The notes under the pieces are model-generated. The model saw only the letters and a program-made list of their open reading frames with translations. It ran no database searches and was not told the DNA's origin. The translations under genes were made by a program, and so were the position numbers. A stretch of DNA of 64,000 bases, taken from NCBI RefSeq assembly GCF_963169125.1, contig NC_084793.1:233383360-233447359 (forward strand). The letters run 5' to 3'. This DNA is from Humulus lupulus (taxonomy: Eukaryota; Streptophyta; Magnoliopsida; Rosales; Cannabaceae). Shown one piece after another: positions 18,734-29,349 of the stretch; position 1 is the first letter of the stretch, and each line of letters opens with the position of its first letter.

Positions 18734-20938
18734 TGTAATGCCCCGGATTCCCTATTATGGTTAACGGCTGGATTAGTAGGCCAGGAGGGCCATAATTGTT
18801 TAATTATGCCATTTAACGTGTTTATGTGTGTTTATGAGAATTATATTATAATATAATGTTAATTGTATGCATGCCGATGATATATGTTGAGACCACATTA
18901 TGATGTGGGTTTGTTCGAGCTGTTCGACATGAGACGATCGTAGATTATTAATTAGCGGCTTAGTCACAACAGGTTTAAGTGTCGGGACTTGGTTTGAGTC
19001 TCGGGGTGATTTTGATGGTAAGAGCGTTACCGGGAGATAAAGGGTAACGGGATGTGAATTATTGGTGTTTGAGATTATTGAGAATAACGGGAATTGTAGA
19101 GCGTTAATTATGATTAACGAGTTAGGAGGAAAGTACCAAAAATACCCTTGGGAGTCTTTAGAAACCATTAATTGACCTAGGGGTAAAATGTTCATTTCAC
19201 CCCTAGGATAGATATAACCTTATTTAGCTGAAAAAGGTGATGGAAAAAACAGAGTATGTTTTAGAGTTCTCCCGTACCTCCTTTCTCTCACTGTTCTTTG
19301 TGGTTTTTGAGCCAACTTTGAGGATTCTAGCTCGGGAAGCAAGCCTTGGGAGTTTGGGAGTGTGTTCCACTAGTGAAGGCCATCATAAGCCGAGCTTTGG
19401 GTAAGTTTCTAACCATAGTTTCTCTGGTTTGCTCTGTTTTGCAGCTGAAATGTTTAGGGTGAATTCATGGTTTTTGTTGGGAGTTTTGGCTAGGGTTCCC
19501 ATGCTTGTGATGTTTGGGATGGTTTTTGGGTTCATTTGGCATCAAGAATAGGCTTTGGAAGCTTGGGAATCGAGTTAGAATCGAAGGAGATGAAGAAGGT
19601 CGGTTCAGGGGTGTTCTGGGCTGGAGGTAGCGCTACAGCGCCCACCCTAGGGCGCTATAGCGCTCCTGAGGAGGGTTTCTGGCACTTGGGCGGTTCTGAG
19701 TTTAGCGCTGTGGCGCTAGGGGTTGAGCGCTGTAGCACTACCCTGTTCCTTCCAAACCCCGTTTTGAGTGTTTTTAAGGGTTTTTGACTTGGGGTTTCAA
19801 TCCTTAAGGCCCGGGATCGATTCTACTCACCGTGTGGGCATGTTTCGAGGTCCCGAGGGTGGTGCTTAGGTTAAGATCCTATTATTGTGGATTCTCATTA
19901 ATGGAGGTTATAATTGGTTGTGATTAGGTAACCGCTAAAGGACCAAAAAGTCGATCGTTCTCAGGGTTGTTCTTTTGTTCGTTCTTGCTCGAACCAAAGG
20001 TAAGAAAACTGCACCCCAAGTGTAACATGCATGGATATTCCTGAGGCATGTTGAATGTGAGAATATGGACATGGATTGAACATAGAATGCTTAGCATATG
20101 TTGCTCATTTGTGCATGGCACTGACTTATTAGTCAGGACGGCCTTGGCGTGTGTCACGCAGGCCAGTAAGATTGGATCTAATCGATTATTAGCATTGAAT
20201 GACTCAAAGAGCATTAATGCCAGACCGACCCCGAGGGTCGATGAATGAAATAAGCGCTTGGAGGCTAGTGGCTTACTCAGCAGCCACTCTCCCACTTGAA
20301 TTAGTGACATGCATGGCAGTCACTCAGTGCGGTTTACCAGAACCCGTTGAAGGCTAGTGGCTTACCCATCAGCCACTCTTCCATCTGAATTAGTGACTCG
20401 CTTGTCAGTCACTCAGTGTGGTTTATCAAGACCTCATGTGGTGTTCACTCATTTGTTTGAAAGCTTTATGCTCAGTGTGATTATAATGATAATCATTTGA
20501 TAATGTTTATATAAAGTGTTATGTTTTCTTGCTGGGCCTTGGCTCATGGGTGCTATATGGTGCAGGTAAAGGGAAAGAGAAGCTCACCTAGCCTTGAGTG
20601 GAGAGCTGATGTGGTGGTGTGTACATATGCAGCCGCTTGACCACCACGGTCAAGGTGTTCTCAGAGGAACTAGGGGGTTTATTCTATTTTTGCCGCTTAG
20701 GTTGGCGGGTTTGTAACTTTACAACAGTAGTGACCTTTTGTACTGAGAACAGCTTGTAAACGTTTTGTTTAGCTCTGCAGAGCAGTTGTAATAAAATCTC
20801 CATTTCCTTTTTATTGGTTTTATACCTTAACCTGTTAATTACACTTAGAGCACGTTTTTGACCAAAGGACTCAGGCAATGAGTCAAATTTCCGGTCCACC
20901 GTTCACCGTAACGGTTCTGGGGTAGCCAGGGCGTTACA
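18734..20938 (+). mobile_element. Solo LTR, TGTAATGCCCC family
   Basis: It starts TGTAATGCCCC and ends GGGCGTTACA, and is flanked by the 5-bp duplication GTTGT (18729-18733 and 20939-20943). Copia B shows the unbroken site GTTGTGCACT. There is no internal region, so unequal recombination between two LTRs is the likely origin. It includes a GC-rich island with AGCGCTATAGCGCT-like palindromes (19626-19745) and an ~89-bp duplication (from about 20263 and 20352). Orientation is inferred from a TATA-like stretch followed by a CT-rich leader near 19205-19300. The clade is not proven; Tekay-type chromoviruses have comparable LTR termini. Confidence 0.88.
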
Positions 20939-20974
20939 GTTGTGCACTCGTCTTTGTAACCTTTGTAGGCTTGG
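20939..20974 (-). pseudogene. Last gag scrap of copia A
   Basis: A 36-bp minus-strand remnant matching the Lys/Thr-rich gag stretch of copia B near 51765-51800. It is bounded by the solo LTR on the left and an LTR fragment on the right. Nothing of A is seen further right. Confidence 0.75.
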
Positions 20975-22516
20975 TGTAACGTCCTGGATAGCCAAGACCG
21001 CCACACTGTGTGTTTGTAAGGTGTAGGACTTGCTAATCAAGTCATTTAATTAAAATGTGTCACTAATCATAAGTGTGCTAGGGTTAAAAATAAGTTTTGG
21101 CCTCAAAAGATACATTTTATAAAATTAAACAGTTTCACATATGGGATCTCGAAAAGAAAATAGTGTTTAAAAGTTGGTTTACAAAATCTCAAAAGTTAAA
21201 GACAATCATCAACCATACTAATGCAAAGTAAGCATTTTCGGTCCTCTCGTTCCTGCCTTCCCTCTCAACCGTGGCGGCTAAGCAGCCGGTCGTGTACATT
21301 CAGCTCGCAGAGCTCTCTAAATCAGGGCTGATTGAGCTTGCCCTTGCCTTTACATGCACCACGCAGTACCCGTTAGCCAAGGCCCAGCAAGAAAACACCA
21401 TACACATCATATGTAGTATTAGCAAACAAGTAACCTTTTAAGCATGTTCAATCACTCAATATTCATATCAACTCCATAGCATGTAATCACAATCCAAGAT
21501 ACAAGTAAACACCATTAATAATCAGATTACTCAATAGTCACAATAATCATCTTTAACAGCCAAAATACACAATAATCAGGGCCGACGACTTAGGTTGCAC
21601 CCTCTGTTTAACCCACTGACTCCGGCCCGCTTAAATCCACTACCAGTGGCTGAGCCGTGCCCTGTGCGTTAGTTTAACCTTGGCACGCTTAGGCCATTGG
21701 TTTACTATTTACATGGCATAATACCATTCTTTCAAATATACATATTAGGGAGCCCTTAGTCCCGTTTCAAATATAGAACCAGGTGTAGTTTTCTTACCTT
21801 TAACTTCTTCGATAATTCATTACAAGCGACGTCCCTCGAGCATGATCCTTTCCCGAGCCCTAGCTTTAGCACCTAATCACAACCAAGGTATTGGGTTCCA
21901 TTAATATCCAAATATACGTTTTCGGGTAAAAAACTAACTTCCGGGAAATCAAATCCCACCAGGCACAGTGGTGAAATTGATCCCGAGCACACTAGGCTCG
22001 ATTCTCGTGCTTAAAAACCCTAAACGTTCAAGTATGCATCTAAGGGCTGCGGCCCTTGAAGCCTAGCCGTGGCCCTACCCCAAAACAGAACCTAAGGCCT
22101 CCTGGAAGAAGACACGCACCGCGGCACTTGCTTTGGGCGCCGCGGCGCTCACCCCTGGCCGAGCCCTCCTGGCTCATCTTCATCCTAGGGCCGCAGCGCT
22201 CTAGAACAGAGCCGCGGCCTTTCCCTTATAGCCCAGAAATTCCACCATTTCCAACCCTTCAACCTTACCCAAAATCATCCCAAAGCTCCCTATTTCAATA
22301 ACAATCATTCCCACACTTTTAAGATGACTTTAGCAACATAATTCATCAGAAAAAACCCAGCCTAACACACATTAAAATCTCTTTTCAATTTCTGAAACTC
22401 AAGAACATCAAACACTAAAACCAGCCAGTCAAAACTCAAATTTAAGCTTCTAAATCATGAATTATAGCTTACCTCTTCAGCTGAACCCCTTCTCTAAGCA
22501 GAATCCAAGTAAATTC
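20975..22516 (-). repeat. Truncated LTR, TGTAATGCCCC family, minus strand
   Basis: It starts TGTAACGTCCTGG. Its text is the reverse complement of the solo LTR family: GCCCAGCAAGAAAACA here equals TGTTTTCTTGCTGGGC near 20523 and 34425. It has a GC island near 22105-22225 with CGCCGCGGCGC. It is cut at 22516 by chromovirus C, and its far end is not recovered beyond C. No gene; the frame at 22056-22301 is only the GC island. Confidence 0.8.
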
Positions 22517-24446
22517 TGTAATGACCCAACTACTCTAGACTTTTGGACCATTAACGAAAACTATACATACTAATCTTTAATAAAACTTACAAGTGAAAAT
22601 AGCATAGCTTTATTAAGAAACTTGTATAAATAAGAGTTAAACTTACATAAAATTTAGGTTAGGATATGGGATCCCATTGTTTTAAAAACAAAACAAAACA
22701 TAATTTAAAATAAAAAGGGATTACATAATAAGTGCGGAAAAATACATGTAAAACCATAAAAAAACAAGACTACATCCTCGAATCGTAACGCTCGGCTCTT
22801 GAATCCATTCGACCTCAATACACATTCTCCAAGCTTCCAAGAACCATACCCGCCACTAAGACTATTTTCCTGCACATATAAACAAAAAGGAATGAGCCTA
22901 ATGCCCAGCAAGGAAAATCTAACACATAGTTCATATACATAAATGTTATAAGAAACATAAAAACATAACATAACATAACACTTATATCATACACATACTA
23001 TAATGGCCATTATTACTTGGGGTCCCATAGACTAAACAAGTCATATGTCCATTAGATTAGTGGGGTCCTACTAGCTAAGCAGGTCATATGCCCATAATCT
23101 ATTTGGGGTCCTACTAGCTAAGCAGGTCATATGCCCATAATCTATTTGGGGTTTGTTAGTCATGTGGGTCATATGCCCAAGCCTACAAACATACATCTCA
23201 TAACATAAAAACCATAAGATAACATATAAAACATATAACATATGAATTCTATCCTATTTTCCTTACCAAAATACCGGGATATGAGGACAGAGTTGGGACT
23301 TTGGAACACTCCTAAGAACCATTTGAAAAAGAGTGAGTATAGTGAAGAAGAGAAATGAAAGGAATGGAAGGACTAAACCATTGAGAAAATACTTACCAAA
23401 AACTTATGTGCAAGTTCTTAGATTTCCTAACCAAAATAAAGATTAAGGTTAGAAGGTTGAGTAGAAGACTATGAGAACTTAAAATAAAATAATACCAAAG
23501 AAATAAGGTGTGGAAATACCTTGAAGACTTGTAAGACCAATCTAAACCTCGAACCGAAATACTATAAAACCTCACTTCCCCAAGTGTTTGATAGGCTTAT
23601 GATGATCAAGCTTATGATTCCCAACCCAAGTGTTTACACTCTCACACTCACCTAGCAACTTGCAGCCTCTGAACTTAGAGTAAAAGATGAATAATGGCTG
23701 GGTACTAGGTCCTATTTATAGAGTTTAGGAATGAAAGGATCTTAATTTAACTTGAATAAAAATAATGGCTTTTTAAGTGAAAATAATTTGAATTATCGTT
23801 CAGCAGAGGCTGAAGACTCGTTCAGAAAGGTGCTGGACTTATCAAGAGGTTGAAGGTTTGAATGGGAAACGATTTTGAAAACATTCAAAATATGCAGAAG
23901 GAGGCGATATATCGCCTGGACCATTATGCCCGAGGCAAACGTGCATCGTTTCATGTTTTCCGTATCTACGTGCTGCAATATATCACCCCCTATAGCTGCG
24001 ATAAATCGGCATACGCTGATTATTTAAACACGAAATTACACATTTTTAGCTTAATTTGAATTGAGTAAACAGCCTTGACTAAGCCCTTAAACGTTTTCAA
24101 AGCTGCTGATTGACCTTAGAGCATTCAAATTTTACCTTTAATAAATTTAATCCTCAAAATACTTAATCAATAATCACCCATACATAACATGTGCTTAAAA
24201 TACTATTGGTTCTTGTCTAAACCTTATAGTATAATAAGTATTATCCTCAATATCAGTCATATTAATCAAACCTTAGGTTAAAATTAATATTCTTAAACTA
24301 TAGGTTAAACTTAGAAAATCTACAAGTACTACTATGAGTGTCCAAATAAATCCCGGTCTGAACCAAAATCCACAGTTATAAAGATAATACTATACTTACT
24401 ATAATACTACTATCTAACTAGCAAAGTAAAGTTCTTGGACTCTACA
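22517..24446 (-). repeat. 3' LTR of chromovirus C
   Basis: Plus-strand limits are TGTAATGACCC and GGACTCTACA. A minus-strand polypurine tract AGTAGGGGAGAAT adjoins at 24447. A minus-strand TATAAATA lies at 23713-23720. Four ~43-bp tandem units (GGGGTCCTACTAGCTAAGCA then GGTCATATGCCC type) start at about 23019, 23062, 23105 and 23148. Confidence 0.9.
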
Positions 24447-24482
24447 ATTCTCCCCTACTAAAAAGAATTTCGTCCTCGAAAT

Positions 24483-25522
24483 TCACTTACCAAATAATTC
24501 CGGATACCGGCCTTGCATGTCCTCCTCCAACTCCCACGTTGCCTCTCGTTCAGAACTATTACTCCATGGGACTTTGACTATAGGAAAGCTCTTGGACCGT
24601 AATTGCTTCATCCCCCTATCTAGGATGCTAACCAGTCGTTCCTCGTAACTTAAGTCTTTCTGGAGTGCTATTGTATCATACTTGAGGACGTGAGATGGGT
24701 CCGACACATATTTGCGTAACATCGAGATGTGGAACACGTTGTGACTATCGGCTAATGCTGGAGGTAGGGCTAGTCTATACGCAACTAGTCCCACTTTGTC
24801 CAATATCTCAAAAGGACCTATGAATCGGGGACTAAGCTTGCCTTTCTTCCCGAACCGCTTGACGCCTTTCATAGGAGATATCTTCAGGAAGACTTGATCT
24901 CCGACTTGGAATTGTACATCACGTCGCTTTGAGCAGCAAGCATACGCTGTCTAATAAGCGCTACTGCTTCTTGAGCTTGTCTAACAGCTTCGGGCTCTAG
25001 AAGCTGCCTTTCTCCTACCTCGTCCCAGTGCAACGGTGATCGACACCTTCTTCCATATAGCAACTCATAAGGTGCCATTCCGATCGTCGACTGGTAGCTG
25101 TTGTTGTACGAGACCTTGATCAGCGGCAAGTACTTATTCCATGATCCGCCGAAATCAAGTACACATGCGCGTAGCATATCCTTTAAAATCTGAATCGTAT
25201 GTTCGGACTGCCCATCTGTCTAAGGATGAAAATCTGTACTAAGGCTTAACTTAGTACCCATAGCTTGCTGTAAACTTCCCCAAAATCTTGATGTAAACAC
25301 CGATCCTCTATCTGACACTATCGTCTTGGGGATTCCATGCAACCGTACAATCTCTTGGATATAGATGCTTGCATATTGGTCTGCCGTGTATGAAGTCTTA
25401 ACAGGCAGGAAATGAGCCGACTTGGTTAGTCTATCTATTACTAACCAAGCGGAATCATGCTGCATATTCGTCTTTGGCAGACCTGTCATGAAGTCCATAG
25501 CTATATCGTCCCACTTCCATTC
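24483..25522 (-). pseudogene. Integrase and chromodomain of chromovirus C
   Basis: Minus strand: [18 protein letters not shown] with the first catalytic Asp, then [33 protein letters not shown] with the second Asp, and DGQSEHTIQILKDML with the Glu. GMAPYELLYGRRCRSP follows. After a frameshift near 24880 come [27 protein letters not shown] and the chromodomain ([19 protein letters not shown], then [17 protein letters not shown]) ending YPELFGK at 24483. The chromodomain is thought to steer integration towards marked heterochromatin. The start of integrase is cut by E2 at 25522/25523. Confidence 0.88.
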
Positions 25523-27347
25523 TGTTGACGGTAAGAACTCGTCAACGATTGATGGTTAGAAAACTTCAATCGCTATACTATAGAAAGCTTTGAATTAGAT
25601 GGAAAGAACTTGAATCAACAGAAGAAACAATCAGGATCATATATTTCTTAAGTCTCTCTCATATATTCAGTTTTCCAACCCCTTAACCTGAGGGGTTGGG
25701 GCCTATTTATAGGGGGGCTCTATTGGCCCTAGATACAAACAAGTCCCAGACGATAGGGACGTACACAGGTACTCTGATCATGTAGTGGCTCAGGGCGTAG
25801 TGGTGTCTACCCTGATGGTGCCAGAGTCATGGCCTAGGACATAGTACTGTCGGCTCTGGCATATGGTCGGGGGTGTCCAAGTGGTACCACTACTCTTCGT
25901 ACAGGTCCATACCACCACTACTCCTCAGGTGCAGATGACAGGGTCGTGCTTCTGTACTCTTCACAAACGTACGCCTCATGTCAGCGCACGTGTTCTATAC
26001 CCGATCGTCCTCATCAATCCCCGTTCAATGCCCAATGTTCGTTTGGCATACCAATAAGGTACCTCCAAGTGGTCCCCATGCCTATGTTAAGGAGGCTTCA
26101 GCCTATGCGTATCCTGAGAAGCCAAGGTGCCAGGGGTCGGGGCCGGCTTATGCAGGTCACATGGACATGAGGCTCACAACATAGGCGCCGCAACAAGGCC
26201 ACACCCTCGCATAGCGAGGGTGCCTCGCGTAGTGAGGCTGGCCCTCTTCCCTCGGGTGTAGGCATGGCTCAGGATACGGGCGCCGCAACAAGGCCACACC
26301 CTCGCATAGCGAGGGTGCCTCGCGTAGCGAGGCTGGTCTTCTTCTCCTTCGTGCAGGCAAGGCGAGGCCCTATGCCTGAGGGGACAAGCCGTACGCAGAT
26401 GGCCATTCGAGGACCCTCGCATAGCGAGGGTGGCGTTCGGATCAGAAAGTGGCCAAGGGCCCTCGCTTAGCGAGGGTGGCTCTCGTAGCCCAATTCCTTC
26501 AACCCCGTGTGATATCCTTGTCCCCTTGTGCCTGCAATAAGTAGCATGTGGGATGCCTCGTGGCATAGAACTTCACTTGTAAATAAAATTCACAAGGGAA
26601 AAATTTCCACATTTACACTTCCCCCGAGTCTATAAGTACACTTTTAAGTGTGTTTGTAGACTCTCTCTATTTCTCTTGCTTGACAGGTACGGCTAACCTT
26701 GGGGGACTTAGCCTTGGAAATTTTCCCAACGTCGCTCAAAGCAGTACGAGGTGAGGCTTGGAGTTGTGTTTCTTTTTAGTGTCCAAAGAAACACAACAGC
26801 CACCTCTCCACACCAAGACTTTCCTAGCCTAGTGGCATGCTCTCCAACTTATTTTCAAGAGTTCAAGGGTTCTATCCTCCTCCAAAGCATTCTTGAGGTG
26901 CCCTTTCTTTTATTTTTCCCTTTTTTTATCAAACTTAAGGGGCTCTGGTAAGTCCCTCTTATTACTGCCGTTCGTGGATTACATATTTTTCTTTGATCAA
27001 ATGGCGATAATCTTTCTGGTGCACCTTGATTATACTTGTAAGGACACATTAACCCGTTGGGCTGTTGGGGTCCTTTTATATTCATTGCGCGCGCTTTTTA
27101 CTTTTTGCAAGAAGCGTCCTTCTCGTCCTTATACATAGTATTATTTTTTCAAGGGTCCCTTGTAAGACCCTTTTTGGCTAGCCGGCTTAATGGCCGATCT
27201 AGACTTATCGGGTGATTCCCTCCTTACGGCCTCACCTCTTGGGGTGTCGGCCTTTAGTTAGAGGTCATCCGTTTAAATTGTTCCCTTGATATTCATAAGG
27301 GTAGCTAATCCTTTTGAATATAAGAGATTTTTTTTTTTTTTTACTCA
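25523..27347 (-). repeat. 3' LTR of element E2
   Basis: Plus-strand limits are TGTTGACGG and TTTACTCA, giving TGAGTAAA...CGTCAACA on the minus strand. A purine tract AAGACAAGAGGAGGCA precedes the LTR start. A minus-strand TATAAATA lies at 25704-25711. The LTR holds a cluster of GC palindromes (26183-26476). Frames of 60-130 codons in this LTR are compositional. Confidence 0.85.
26183..26476. repeat. Palindrome cluster in the E2 LTR
   Basis: Six hairpin-capable palindromes of 15-17 bp lie at about 26204, 26223, 26299, 26318, 26414 and 26460, mostly CCCTCGCATAGCGAGGG or CCTCGCGTAGCGAGG. The first two pairs are carried by a ~95-bp direct duplication (from 26183 and 26278). Confidence 0.93.
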
Positions 27348-27609
27348 TGCCTCCTCTTGTCTTACCCCCAAGTGCTTGGTGAGATTTATTTCAGCAGGCA
27401 GTTCGGTTGATGCTCGCATGAAAAAGAAAAATCACATGTGAAGTTGTGAACATTTTCATTCATAGCAGTCAGATTACAACGATATGCATATAAAAGGCTT
27501 ACATCTACTTGGGAGGTTATGTAGGTAACCTCTTTGATTCTCGTCTACTAAGATAGCCTAACCTGCAACAAACTAAACACAGCTACTGCCTGCGCTGGGA
27601 GTGGAAGTC
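27348..27609 (-). other. Spacer between E2 integrase and LTR
   Basis: About 260 bp with a minus-strand CACTTGGGGGTAAGACAAG stretch containing the polypurine tract. I see no gene and no antisense ORF here. Confidence 0.6.
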
Positions 27610-29340
27610 TTACTGGTAATACTTCCTAAGGTGTTCCGCGTTCCACGCTCGAGGTATGACGGTGTCGTCCATGCGCGCCAGCTTGTAGGTGTTCGGGGGT
27701 ATGCACTGAGCAACCTGGTAGGGCCCCTCCCAGTTCGCCCCCAGCACTCCTGCTCCTGGGTCTCGTGTGTTAGGGAGTACCTTCCTCAGCACCAAGTCGC
27801 CAACTCTGAAAGTTCTCTCTCGCACCCTCAAATTGTAGTACCTTGCGGCGTGCTGTTGGTATATTTCCACCCTCATTTGTGCTTTTTCTCTCTTCTCTTC
27901 AAGCATATCCAAGCTCTCGGCCAGAGCTACGCGGTTGGCCTCATCTCCATACGCCTGTACCCTGTGGGACTCAACCTGCATCTTAACCAGGAGTACGGCC
28001 TCGCATCCATAAGCCAAGGAGAATGGGGACTCCCTAGTAGTCGTGCGTGGGGTGGTTCTGTAAGCCCACAACACATTTGGTAGCTCCTCTACCCAGGCTC
28101 CCTTCATCTTTTCTAGCTTTGCCTTAAAGTTCTTCTTAAGGACCCTGTTTATGGCCTCCACCTGTCCATTGGCCTGTGGGTGTACCACAGAGGAGAAACT
28201 TCTCCTTATGCCCCTTCCCCTACAATACTCTTCGAAAGCTCCCCCCTCGAACTGGGTACCATTGTCAGAAATAATTTTGTAGGGTACTCCATATCTACAA
28301 ACAATGAATTTGTTGATGAAAGCGGTGATGTGCTTGGCTGTTATCTTCACGAGGGGTTATGCTTCTACCCACTTAGTGAAGTAGTCCACTGCCACCACCG
28401 CGTATTTCGCTCCACCCCTGCCTGTAGGAAGAGCGCCGATCAGGTCTATTCCCCAAATAGCGAAGGGCCAGGGGCTAGTCATGCTCGTCAGTTCACTTGG
28501 GGGTTTCCGAGGGTAGTTGGCGTGCCTTTAGCATTTGTCGCATTTCGTGGCAAAGTCATGGTTATCTCTCTCCATGGAGGGCCAGTAGTATCCTTCTCTC
28601 ATGGCCTTCCTAGCTGTGGAGGGTCCGCTCTCGTGGTTGCCACACTCTCCCTCGTGTATCTCATGCAACACTTTCAACGCCTCCTCCTCTTCTACACACC
28701 GCAGGAGTGGCATTGAGAATCCTCTTTTGTAAAGGACCCCATCCATCAGGGTGTATCTAGCGGCCCTGTACACCAACCTCCGGGACTCGTTTTTGTCTAC
28801 AGGCAAGGTTCCTTCCTCCAGGTACCTTTTGATCGGCTCAGTCCATGACTCCCTTGGGACATTAATCATATGCACGTCTGCGCCTTCGATGCTGGGTTTG
28901 GGTAGGTACTCCACGGGTATCGACTCCAAGATATCACTGTCCTTGGTGGACGCCAGCTTCGCGAGTGCATCAGCATGGGTATTCCTTTCCCTGGGGATTT
29001 GCTCTATGCTATATGCCACTAGCCGTCCCAGGTAGCCTTTCACCTTTTCCAAGTAGGCTGCCATCTTGGGTCCCCTTGCCTGGTATTCCCCCTTTACTTG
29101 GTACACCACCAATTGAGAGTCACTGAAGATACGGAGGCGCGTCACTCTCAGCCCCTGGGCCAAACGCAGGCCAGCCAGGAGCGCCTCGTACTCTACCTCG
29201 TTATTGGAGGCCTCAAACCCGAATGTGATCGCACAATACATTTTGTGTCCCTCGAGCTCGGTCATCATGATACCCGCTCCGGATCCTCCTTCATTAGACG
29301 CCCCATCAACATGCAAACTCCATTCCTCTAAACCCCTTCG
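27610..29340 (-). pseudogene. RNase H and integrase of element E2
   Basis: Minus strand: a plant-type second RNase H (HVDGASNEGGSGAGIMM, NNEVEYEALLAGLRLA, RIFSDSQLVVYQVKGEYQ) is followed by YTLMDGVLYKRGFSMPLLRC. The zinc finger is intact (HEIHEGECGNHES ... KCDKC). The core has GIDLIGALPTGRG, ISDNGTQFEGGAF and HPQANGQVEAINRVL (D, D, E), and the C-terminus has FRVGDLVLRKVL and WEGPYQVAQCI, ending HLRKYYQ. Two stops (after KCDKC, and near 28350 in WVEA*PLVKI) are single-base changes. This is the best preserved Tat integrase in the window. Confidence 0.9.
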
Positions 29341-29349
29341 CTCTTCCTC

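Larger units (their letters stand above)
1..20974 (-). mobile_element. Ty1/copia element A, minus strand, heavily interrupted
   Basis: This is a decayed copia retrotransposon read on the minus strand. In window order it shows a 3' LTR (1-1696), the RNase H tail (1724-1883), a CACTA insertion (1884-15581), RNase H/RT, integrase, protease and gag C-terminus (15582-18733), a solo LTR (18734-20938), and a last gag scrap (20939-20974). Its 5' LTR and most of gag are missing beyond 20974. The assignment rests on the copia domain order (gag-PR-IN-RT-RNase H) and the LYVDDILL motif of RT. It belongs to the same family as element B (38368 onward), which gives the uninterrupted reference at each insertion site. 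Many stops and frameshifts show it cannot move by itself. Confidence 0.9.

Noticed and set aside
19536..19787. Plus-strand 83-codon frame in the solo LTR
   Set aside because: Covers the AGCGCT palindrome island; absent as a frame from the related LTR at 32069.
22056..22301. Plus-strand frame of 81 codons rich in Pro and Arg
   Set aside because: It is an effect of the GC island of the TGTAATGCCCC-family LTR; no homologue recognised.
26183..26476. Spaced identical palindromes resembling a CRISPR array
   Set aside because: Plant LTR context, unequal spacing, a simple 95-bp duplication, no cas genes.
25863..26951. Several frames of 60-130 codons on both strands
   Set aside because: All lie inside the E2 LTR and overlap the palindrome cluster; no domain.
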